Shown: positions 1-4,966 of the stretch, piece after piece
Layout of the letters: each line of letters begins with the position of its first letter
Position numbering within the stretch: position 1 is the first letter of the stretch
From: JBHIER01 sp046760705 [NCBI: bacterium]
GTDB taxonomy: Bacteria > JBHIER01 > G020348925
Assembly (NCBI GenBank): GCA_046760705.1
Contig: JBHIER010000087.1
Location: forward strand, 1 to 9,786
DNA: 9,786 nt
Direction: 5' to 3'
Notes under the pieces: generated by a model
The model's input: the letters and a program-made list of their open reading frames with translations, nothing else
The model's database searches: none
What the model was told of the DNA's origin: nothing
Program-made: the position numbers and the translations under genes

Positions 1-52
1 CATCAGCCTTCCAAGCTGAGGGTCGCGGGTTCGAATCCCGTTTCCCGCTCCA
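1..52 (+). tRNA. tRNA-Gly (anticodon TCC), 5' end cut off by the window
   Basis: This is the 3' two thirds of a tRNA. The anticodon stem pairs 3-7 with 15-19, and the seven-base loop 8-14 has anticodon TCC at 10-12, which reads glycine. The T arm is a five-base stem (25-29 with 37-41) around loop TTCGAAT. The 3' acceptor strand TTCCCGC is at 42-48, followed by discriminator T49 and an encoded CCA at 50-52. The D arm and 5' acceptor strand lie upstream of the window. Its place just before tRNA-Thr and tuf matches the glyT-thrT-tufB order of E. coli. Confidence 0.93.
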
Positions 53-86
53 GTGGAAAGGTCGATGGGTCTTCTTTTGTCCGAGG

Positions 87-137
87 CCACCATCTCGGTG
101 AGACCACCGTCTCGGTGAGACCATTGTCTCAATAGGA
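87..137 (+). repeat. Three 17-bp tandem repeats forming GAGAC/GTCTC hairpins
   Basis: Three head-to-tail 17-bp units lie at 87-103, 104-120 and 121-137. Units 1 and 2 differ at one base (A92 versus G109); unit 3 is more diverged after its first three bases. The unit boundaries create two small hairpins with four-base loops: GAGAC 100-104 with GTCTC 109-113, and GAGAC 117-121 with GTCTC 126-130. A further pairing is possible between CCGAG 81-85 and CTCGG 94-98. The array sits in the 104-bp spacer between tRNA-Gly and tRNA-Thr. Its role is unknown; it could affect processing of the tRNA precursor or simply be a slippage product. Confidence 0.7.
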
Positions 138-156
138 GTTGAAAGGGAGACGACGA

Positions 157-229
157 GCCCACGTAGCTCAGTCGGCAGAGCACATCCTTGGTAAGGATGA
201 GGTCACCAGTTCGATCCTGGTCGTGGGCT
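157..229 (+). tRNA. tRNA-Thr (anticodon GGT)
   Basis: A complete cloverleaf can be drawn. Acceptor GCCCACG 157-163 pairs perfectly with CGTGGGC 222-228. The D stem is GCTC 166-169 with GAGC 178-181. The anticodon stem is CATCC 183-187 with GGATG 195-199, around loop TTGGTAA with anticodon GGT at 190-192. The T stem is ACCAG 205-209 with CTGGT 217-221. The discriminator is T229. The next bases are CTG, so CCA is not encoded and must be added by tRNA nucleotidyltransferase, unlike the neighbouring tRNA-Gly and tRNA-Trp. It lies 123 bp upstream of tuf and is probably cut out of the same transcript. Confidence 0.95.
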
Positions 230-352
230 CTGCGAAAAATTTTTTTGAGGAGATTTTGGCGGTGGGATCGTCGGGGACATGGGCTCCGTTTTGGCGCATC
301 TTCACGAGAGAAGGATAGGATAACCGTGAAACGTAATGAAGGAGGAGATTAG

Positions 353-1558
353 ATGGCCAAGCCGAAGTTTGAGCGGACGAAGCCGCATGTGAACATTGGG
401 ACCATAGGGCATGTGGATCATGGCAAGACGACGTTGACGGCGGCGATCACGTTGGTCTTGAATCGGAAGGGGTTGGCCGATGCGCGCACTTTCGATTCGA
501 TAGACAATGCGCCGGAGGAGAAGGAGCGGGGGTTGACGATAGCGGTGGCGCATGTGGAGTATGAGACGGAGAGGCGGCATTATGCGCACATAGATTGTCC
601 TGGGCATGCCGATTATGTGAAGAATATGATCACCGGGGCGGCGCAGATGGATGGGGCGATACTGGTGGTCTCGGCCGCTGATGGGCCGATGCCGCAGACG
701 CGGGAGCACGTGCTGTTGGCCCGGCAGGTGAATGTGCCCTACATTGTGGTATTTTTGAACAAGGTGGACATGGTGGATGATCCGGAGTTGCTGGAGTTGG
801 TGGAGTTGGAGGTACGGGAGTTGTTGTCGCAGTACGAGTTTCCTGGGGATGAGGTGCCGGTGATCAAGGGGAGTGCGCTGCGGGCGATGACCGAGGCGCT
901 CAAGCCTGAGGTGGCCGATTCGGAGGAGTTTGGGTGTGTCTACGAGGTGATGGATGCGATAGACGAGTATGTGCCGACGCCGGAGCGGGACATTGACAAG
1001 CCGTTTTTGATGCCTGTGGAAGATGTGTTTAGCATCACGGGCCGGGGGACAGTGGGTACGGGTCGGGTGGAGCGGGGGATAGTGAAGGTGGGCGATGAGG
1101 TGGAGGTTGTGGGGATACGGGAGACGCGCAAGACGGTGTGCACCGGGGTGGAGATGTTTCGGAAGATACTGGATCAGGGTCAGGCCGGGGACAACATCGG
1201 GGTGCTGTTGCGAGGGGTGGACAAGGATGAGTTGGAGCGGGGGATGGTGGTGGCAGCGCCTGGGTCGATCACGCCTCACCGGAGGTTTAAGGGTGAGGTG
1301 TATGTTTTGACGAAGGAGGAGGGTGGTCGTCACACGCCTTTTTTCAATGGCTATCGGCCGCAGTTCTATTTTCGGACGACGGATGTGACCGGTGGGGTGC
1401 AGTTGCCGGAGGGGGTGGAGATGGTGATGCCTGGGGACAATGTGAGCATGGAGGTGGGGCTGATTACGCCCATAGCCATGGAGGAGGGGCTGCGGTTTGC
1501 CATCCGGGAGGGAGGCCGGACCGTCGGGGCCGGGGTGGTGGCTGAAATCTTAGACTAG
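353..1558 (+). CDS. tuf: Translation elongation factor Tu (EF-Tu)
   Basis: EF-Tu is the cytoplasmic GTPase that delivers aminoacyl-tRNA to the ribosomal A site. The protein has 401 residues, slightly longer than E. coli EF-Tu because of a short insertion after the GSAL motif, between the G domain and domain 2. The G domain shows the P-loop GHVDHGKT (19-26), switch I ending [18 protein letters not shown] (81-85), NKVD (136-139) and SAL (174-176). Domains 2 and 3 follow from about residue 215, with conserved GRGTV and GGRHTPFF blocks and the ending [10 protein letters not shown]. The start at 353 is fixed by AAGGAGG at 339-345 and by the family N-terminus. Residue 235 is Gly where Val or Ala is usual. 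Codon use differs sharply from the genes downstream: about 10 of 22 Ile codons are ATA, and GGG and TTG dominate Gly and Leu. A second tuf copy elsewhere is likely but cannot be seen here. Confidence 0.98.
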   Translation: MAKPKFERTKPHVNIGTIGHVDHGKTTLTAAITLVLNRKGLADARTFDSIDNAPEEKERGLTIAVAHVEYETERRHYAHIDCPGHADYVKNMITGAAQMDGAILVVSAADGPMPQTREHVLLARQVNVPYIVVFLNKVDMVDDPELLELVELEVRELLSQYEFPGDEVPVIKGSALRAMTEALKPEVADSEEFGCVYEVMDAIDEYVPTPERDIDKPFLMPVEDVFSITGRGTVGTGRVERGIVKVGDEVEVVGIRETRKTVCTGVEMFRKILDQGQAGDNIGVLLRGVDKDELERGMVVAAPGSITPHRRFKGEVYVLTKEEGGRHTPFFNGYRPQFYFRTTDVTGGVQLPEGVEMVMPGDNVSMEVGLITPIAMEEGLRFAIREGGRTVGAGVVAEILD

Positions 1559-1588
1559 AGAGAGAATAAATACAAGACGAGAGAAGCC

Positions 1589-1738
1589 GTGAGGGATCTG
1601 GTTACACTGGCGTGCACAGAATGCAAGAGACGGAACTATACCACGACCAAGAACAGGAGAAAACGCCCGGATAGAGTGGAGTATAAGAAGTACTGCCGTT
1701 TTTGCAACAGACACACGCTCCACAAGGAGACGAGATGA
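1589..1738 (+). CDS. rpmG: 50S ribosomal protein L33
   Basis: L33 is a small zinc-ribbon protein of the large ribosomal subunit near the E site. This reading frame gives 49 residues, the usual family size. It begins [12 protein letters not shown] and contains two CxxC pairs, C9/C12 and C36/C39, so it is the zinc-binding (C+) form. The middle is strongly basic (TKNRRKRP), as expected for rRNA contact. The start is a GTG at 1589; a purine-rich GAGAGAAG just upstream is only a weak ribosome binding site. The stop TGA is at 1736-1738. The gene lies 30 bp after tuf and 44 bp before tRNA-Trp, a neighbourhood shared by many bacteria. It is easily missed because of its length. Confidence 0.95.
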   Translation: MRDLVTLACTECKRRNYTTTKNRRKRPDRVEYKKYCRFCNRHTLHKETR

Positions 1739-1782
1739 CGCCAAAGCGGACCGGATCCTCCTGCGGTTCGATGATCGAAGGT

Positions 1783-1859
1783 AGGCCTGTAGCTCTAACG
1801 GTTAGAGCGCCGGTCTCCAAAACCGGATGTTGGGGGTTCGAATCCCTCCAGGCCTGCCA
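1783..1859 (+). tRNA. tRNA-Trp (anticodon CCA)
   Basis: The cloverleaf is complete. Acceptor AGGCCTG 1783-1789 pairs with CAGGCCT 1849-1855, and discriminator G1856 is followed by encoded CCA 1857-1859. The D stem is GCTC 1792-1795 with GAGC 1805-1808. The anticodon stem CCGGT 1810-1814 pairs with ACCGG 1822-1826 around loop CTCCAAA, giving anticodon CCA at 1817-1819. The T loop TTCGAAT is present. The gene lies between rpmG and secE, its usual place in many phyla. Excision from a polycistronic RNA would create the 5' end of the secE-nusG message about 39 bases before secE. Confidence 0.97.
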
Positions 1860-1898
1860 GCGTTCGAAAGAGCAATTCGACCTGCGGAAAGTCAGGCA

Positions 1899-2084
1899 GT
1901 GTTAAAGAAGATCACAAAGTTTTTTCAGGAAGTCCGGGTGGAGATGTCGAAAGTGGCCTGGCCCACAAGAGAGGAACTCTTAGCTTCGGCCAAAGTGGTG
2001 ATTGTCATCTCACTCCTGTTCGCGCTCTATATATTTATTGTGGATACGGGCTTGTCCAAGATTATGGGAATAATTTTGAAATGA
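1899..2084 (+). CDS. secE: Preprotein translocase subunit SecE
   Basis: SecE is the small essential subunit that clamps SecY in the inner-membrane SecYEG translocon. The 61-residue product is of the single-membrane-span type. An amphipathic N-terminal helix with KKITKFFQEV leads to the conserved VAWPTREEL block (about residues 19-27), then one hydrophobic span at roughly 31-49 and a short basic tail. The start is taken as GTG 1899. The frame stays open further upstream, but that part overlaps tRNA-Trp, so it is not coding. A later ATG at 1944 would cut off the conserved amphipathic helix. The binding site before GTG 1899 is weak (CAGG at 1893-1896). The stop is at 2082-2084, 45 bp before nusG; the secE-nusG pairing is almost universal. 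Confidence 0.95.
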   Translation: MLKKITKFFQEVRVEMSKVAWPTREELLASAKVVIVISLLFALYIFIVDTGLSKIMGIILK

Positions 2085-2129
2085 AGAAGGGTTCAGAGAA
2101 GTTTTATGGCCCTTCAAGGAAGTGTCTGT

Positions 2130-2660
2130 ATGGAGAAACGCTGGTACGTGATTCACACCTATTCTGGGCATGAGAGCAAGGTGAAGACGATTCTGGAAAG
2201 GGAGATCACAGCCCAGGGGATGGAGGAGAAGATCACCAACGTGATCATTCCCACCGAAGAGGTGGTTGAGATGAAGAACGGAAAAAAGACCACCTCTGCG
2301 AAGAAATTTCTCCCCAGCTACATCTTGGTTGAGATGGAGATGACCAAAGAGACATGGCACCTGGTGAGAAACACCCCTGGGGTGACCAGCTTTGTGAGCG
2401 CCGGGGACAAACCGCAAGCCCTTCGCCCTGAAGAGGTGGAGCGGATTATGGCTCAAATGGATCGGACGAGGGCCAAGGCAGCCGCGGAGATCCCCTTCAA
2501 GGTCGGCGATGCGGTCAAGGTCATCGATGGGCCCTTTACCGATTTCTCCGGGGTGGTTAATGAGATCAACCCTGAACGGGGGAAACTGAAGGTGATGGTC
2601 AGTATTTTCGGGCGGTCGACGCCCCTCGAATTGAACCTCTTGCAGGTGAAGAGCGTGTAA
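2130..2660 (+). CDS. nusG: Transcription termination/antitermination factor NusG
   Basis: NusG binds the RNA polymerase clamp to raise processivity and links polymerase to Rho or to ribosomal protein S10. The 176-residue product has the normal two-domain form: an N-terminal NGN domain starting [13 protein letters not shown], with the conserved LPSYILVEM and NTPGVTSFV blocks, and a C-terminal KOW domain from about residue 123 ([14 protein letters not shown]). An upstream in-frame ATG at 2106 would add eight residues not typical of the family. ATG 2130 is preferred because AAGGAAG at 2116-2122 lies seven bases before it and MEKRWYV is the normal N-terminus. The gene follows secE and ends two bases before rplK, indicating one transcript with the L11 genes. 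Confidence 0.97.
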   Translation: MEKRWYVIHTYSGHESKVKTILEREITAQGMEEKITNVIIPTEEVVEMKNGKKTTSAKKFLPSYILVEMEMTKETWHLVRNTPGVTSFVSAGDKPQALRPEEVERIMAQMDRTRAKAAAEIPFKVGDAVKVIDGPFTDFSGVVNEINPERGKLKVMVSIFGRSTPLELNLLQVKSV

Positions 2661-2662
2661 TT

Positions 2663-3088
2663 ATGGCCAAAAAAGTGCTTGGGTCTATTAAACTGCATAT
2701 CCCCGCTGGAAATGCCAATCCGGCCCCACCGGTGGGGCCAGCCCTGGGTCAATACGGGGTCAATATTATGGAGTTCTGCAAGGCGTTCAATGAGAAGACC
2801 CGCGGGGAGGTGGGTATGATCATTCCGGTTGTGATCACGGTCTACGCTGATCGGACCTTTTCCTTTATTACTAAGACACCACCGGCAGCGGTCTTGCTGA
2901 AGAAAGCCGCCGGCATTGCCAAAGCTTCAGGTGAACCCAATCGCATCAAGATCGGGAAGGTAACCGGAGAGCACATTCGCGAAATTGCCCAGCTCAAAAT
3001 GCCAGATCTCAATGCTGTGGACCTCGAGGGAGCCGTGCGGATGATCGAGGGAACGGCCAGGAGTATGGGCATCGAGATTGAAGGATGA
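2663..3088 (+). CDS. rplK: 50S ribosomal protein L11
   Basis: L11 forms the base of the L7/L12 stalk in the GTPase-associated centre on 23S rRNA. The 141-residue product matches the family length. The N-terminal domain (about 1-70) has the proline-rich [20 protein letters not shown] segment that contacts elongation factors and thiopeptide antibiotics. The C-terminal domain (about 75-141) includes [14 protein letters not shown] and ends in the conserved [12 protein letters not shown], which binds rRNA. The ATG comes two bases after the nusG stop; AGGTGA or GAAGAG inside the end of nusG (2644-2653) is the likely ribosome binding site, suggesting coupled translation. With almost no nusG-rplK gap, the L1-binding leader known before rplK in E. 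coli has no room here. Confidence 0.98.
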   Translation: MAKKVLGSIKLHIPAGNANPAPPVGPALGQYGVNIMEFCKAFNEKTRGEVGMIIPVVITVYADRTFSFITKTPPAAVLLKKAAGIAKASGEPNRIKIGKVTGEHIREIAQLKMPDLNAVDLEGAVRMIEGTARSMGIEIEG

Positions 3089-3117
3089 TATTCTCTGGAT
3101 AATTTTGGGGAATTTGG

Positions 3118-3819
3118 ATGAAGCGGAGCAAGAGATACAGAGCGGCTTCGGCCAAAGTCGATTCGACCGACTCTTTTGATCTGAGGGAAGGCATCAGGCT
3201 GGTGAAGGAGGCCGCCAGCGCCAAGTTCGATGAGACCGTTGAGATGGCGGCCAGATTGGGGGTGGATCCGAGACATGCCGATCAACAGGTGCGGGGCTTC
3301 GTCGTCTTGCCCCACGGCACCGGCAGGCCGGTCAAAGTCCTGGTGCTCACCCGGGGGGAGAAGGAGAAGGAGGCCGCCGAAGCAGGGGCCGATTATGTGG
3401 GCATGGATGACTACATCAAAAAGATCGAAGCGGGCTGGACAGATGTCGATGTGATTGTGGCCACGCCTGATGTGATGAGGGAGGTGGGGAAGCTGGGTCG
3501 CATCCTCGGACCGCGGGGCCTGATGCCCAATCCGAAGAGCGGAACGGTTACCTTCGATGTGGCCAAGGCTGTCCGCGATGCAAAGGCCGGAAAGATCGAA
3601 TACCGTGTCGACAAGTCAGGCGTCCTTCATGTGCCCATCGGCAAAGCCTCCTTCGACGAGGAGAGACTGTTTCAAAACGCCTGCGTCTTCCTGGAGGCGG
3701 TCCTGCGGGCCAAACCTGCCGCGGCCAAGGGCCAGTACGTCCGGAGCCTGGCCCTTTCGACGACGATGGGCCCCGGGATAAGACTGGATCGACAGGCTGT
3801 CCTGAGCCTCTTCCGATAG
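3118..3819 (+). CDS. rplA: 50S ribosomal protein L1
   Basis: L1 forms the mobile L1 stalk at the ribosomal E site and in many bacteria represses its own operon. The 233-residue product has the normal length. Domain I is discontinuous, with the N-terminal [20 protein letters not shown] segment and a C-terminal part ending near STTMGPGI. Domain II contains [24 protein letters not shown] and the rRNA-contacting [18 protein letters not shown] block at about residues 124-141. The start ATG at 3118 has GGGGA at 3107-3111, six bases upstream. After the conserved [11 protein letters not shown] ending, the protein carries a short tail (RQAVLSLFR). It lies 29 bp after rplK. Confidence 0.98.
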   Translation: MKRSKRYRAASAKVDSTDSFDLREGIRLVKEAASAKFDETVEMAARLGVDPRHADQQVRGFVVLPHGTGRPVKVLVLTRGEKEKEAAEAGADYVGMDDYIKKIEAGWTDVDVIVATPDVMREVGKLGRILGPRGLMPNPKSGTVTFDVAKAVRDAKAGKIEYRVDKSGVLHVPIGKASFDEERLFQNACVFLEAVLRAKPAAAKGQYVRSLALSTTMGPGIRLDRQAVLSLFR

Positions 3820-3873
3820 GGCGAGGGATGAAAAGAGCAGGTGTATCATACCTTTGGAGAGAAAAAAGTCCTG

Positions 3874-4428
3874 ATGGTGAGAGCTGAAAAGGAGAAGGTC
3901 GTTCAGGAACTTGCTGGGAAGTTTCAAAGAGCCCAGGGGGTGTATCTGGCCGATTTCACCGGTTTGGATGTGGCCTCCATCACGGAATTGCGTCGGAGAC
4001 TGAGGAGCGCCTCAGTAGAGTTCCTGGTGGTGAAGAATAGTCTGGCCCGAAGGGCCGTTGAGCAGGCCGGGGTTCTGGAGCTGAGGGACTTTCTGGTGGG
4101 GCCGACCTGCTTGGCCTTCGGATACGAAGACCCCGTGGTCCCGGCCCGAGTCCTCGTCGGTTTTGCCCGCGAGCATGAACGGCCGAAGATTCGAAGCGGA
4201 CTTCTGGAGGGAAGGCTTCTCACCGCCGGAGAGATCGGTGCGGTGGCCACTCTTCCCTCGAGGGAAGAGCTGTTGGCCAAGATCGTCACCCTGACCCAGA
4301 GCCCCTTGGCTGGGTTCGTCAGTCGGTGTCGAGAGCTCCTCCGGAAATTTGTGGCCACTGTGGACGCCCTCCGAGCCCAGAGGGATAATGAGGGCGGCCT
4401 GAAGGGAGATGGTGGCGATGACCGTTGA
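3874..4428 (+). CDS. rplJ: 50S ribosomal protein L10
   Basis: L10 anchors the L7/L12 dimers on the large subunit through its C-terminal helix and binds rRNA with its N-terminal domain. From ATG 3874 the product has 184 residues, somewhat longer than E. coli L10 (165). It begins VRAEKEKVVQEL, the family's usual N-terminus, followed by VYLADFTGLDVASITELRR and EFLVVKNSLARRA. A long C-terminal helical region ends in LRKFVATVDALR, and a charged glycine-rich tail follows. The frame is open from a GTG at 3841, but that adds eleven atypical residues; GGAGA at 3856-3860 fits ATG 3874, though its spacing (about 13) is long. The leader after rplA is only 54 bases. rplL follows 70 bp downstream. Confidence 0.96.
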   Translation: MVRAEKEKVVQELAGKFQRAQGVYLADFTGLDVASITELRRRLRSASVEFLVVKNSLARRAVEQAGVLELRDFLVGPTCLAFGYEDPVVPARVLVGFAREHERPKIRSGLLEGRLLTAGEIGAVATLPSREELLAKIVTLTQSPLAGFVSRCRELLRKFVATVDALRAQRDNEGGLKGDGGDDR

Positions 4429-4487
4429 GCTCTTTCCTGGTAACAATGAGCGCAGAGGGCGCATCTTGTTCGGGTGTGCTGATCAGT

Positions 4488-4495
4488 AGGAGGTG
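4488..4495 (+). promoter_or_regulatory. Full-length Shine-Dalgarno of rplL
   Basis: AGGAGGTG at 4488-4495 is complementary over eight bases to the 3' end of bacterial 16S rRNA (CACCTCCT). It lies three bases before ATG 4499. An in-frame GTG at 4493 is part of this site, so it cannot be the start; this fixes the rplL start at 4499. Such a strong site fits the need for several L7/L12 copies per ribosome. Confidence 0.85.
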
Positions 4496-4498
4496 ACA

Positions 4499-4939
4499 AT
4501 GGCAGCGGAGAAGAAAGCGGCGGCGAAGAGAACCACGGCAGCAACGAAGCCGAAGAAGAAGACCAACGTTGAGGCCGTCATGGAGAGACTGGAGCAGATG
4601 ACCGTTTTGGAATTGGCCGATTTGGTCAAAGGGATGGAGGAGAAATTTGGGGTCACGGCCACCGCTCCCGTAGTTCAAGCGGCGGGGCCGGCCGAGGTGG
4701 CTGCCGCAGATGAGAAGACCGAGGAGAAGACGGAATTCGATGTGACTCTGAGCAGCGTTGGCGATAAGAAGATTCAGGTCATCAAAGTGGTTCGAGCGGT
4801 TACCGACTTGGGACTGAGGGAGGCCAAAGACTTGGTGGATTCGGCGCCCAAACCCATTAAGACAGGCGTGCTGAGGGAGACCGCCGAAGAGATCAAGGCC
4901 AAGCTGGAAGAGGTCGGAGCCACGGTGGAGATTCGCTGA
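4499..4939 (+). CDS. rplL: 50S ribosomal protein L7/L12
   Basis: L7/L12 is the multicopy stalk protein that recruits and activates translational GTPases. The product has 146 residues, longer than the usual 120-130. Residues 2-22 form a Lys/Ala/Thr-rich extension (for example [15 protein letters not shown]) not usual in the family. Residues 24-52 are the dimerising, L10-binding domain ([19 protein letters not shown]), about 53-78 are an Ala/Glu-rich hinge, and from about 79 comes the factor-binding globular domain with [21 protein letters not shown] and a normal end near GATVEI. The start at 4499 is set by a perfect Shine-Dalgarno; the next in-frame ATG (4580) has none and would cut into the dimer domain. 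The gene is 70 bp after rplJ and 27 bp before rpoB. Confidence 0.97.
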   Translation: MAAEKKAAAKRTTAATKPKKKTNVEAVMERLEQMTVLELADLVKGMEEKFGVTATAPVVQAAGPAEVAAADEKTEEKTEFDVTLSSVGDKKIQVIKVVRAVTDLGLREAKDLVDSAPKPIKTGVLRETAEEIKAKLEEVGATVEIR

Positions 4940-4966
4940 TAAAAGGAGACTGAGAGATCTTTTGCC

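Noticed and set aside
235-247. A-run then T-run after tRNA-Thr as a possible terminator
   Set aside because: AAAAA-TTTTTTT has no GC-rich stem before the T tract, and tuf follows closely; not supported as a terminator.
291-321. Possible tuf promoter: TTGGCG (291-296) and TAGGAT (316-321)
   Set aside because: Each box matches the consensus at only four of six positions and the spacing is 19; such matches are expected by chance.
302-1333. A 343-residue open frame on the minus strand across tuf
   Set aside because: It is a by-product of the extreme G-ending codon use of tuf. Its product is a His/Arg/Pro/Leu-rich string without recognisable domains, and tuf itself is unmistakable.
1767-1779. 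Palindrome TTCGATGATCGAA between rpmG and tRNA-Trp
   Set aside because: It is short (five pairs with a three-base loop), with no T tract and no second copy seen; not enough to call an operator or terminator.
1792-1808. Inverted repeat GCTCTAAC/GTTAGAGC near tRNA-Trp start
   Set aside because: It is the D arm of the tRNA itself, whose D-loop bases happen to extend the pairing.
2106-2129. ATG 2106 as the nusG start
   Set aside because: It lies in the loop of a possible hairpin, and the extra eight residues are atypical; ATG 2130 has a better placed binding site.
3841-3873. GTG 3841 as an earlier rplJ start
   Set aside because: It would add eleven residues not typical of L10, whereas ATG 3874 gives the family N-terminus.
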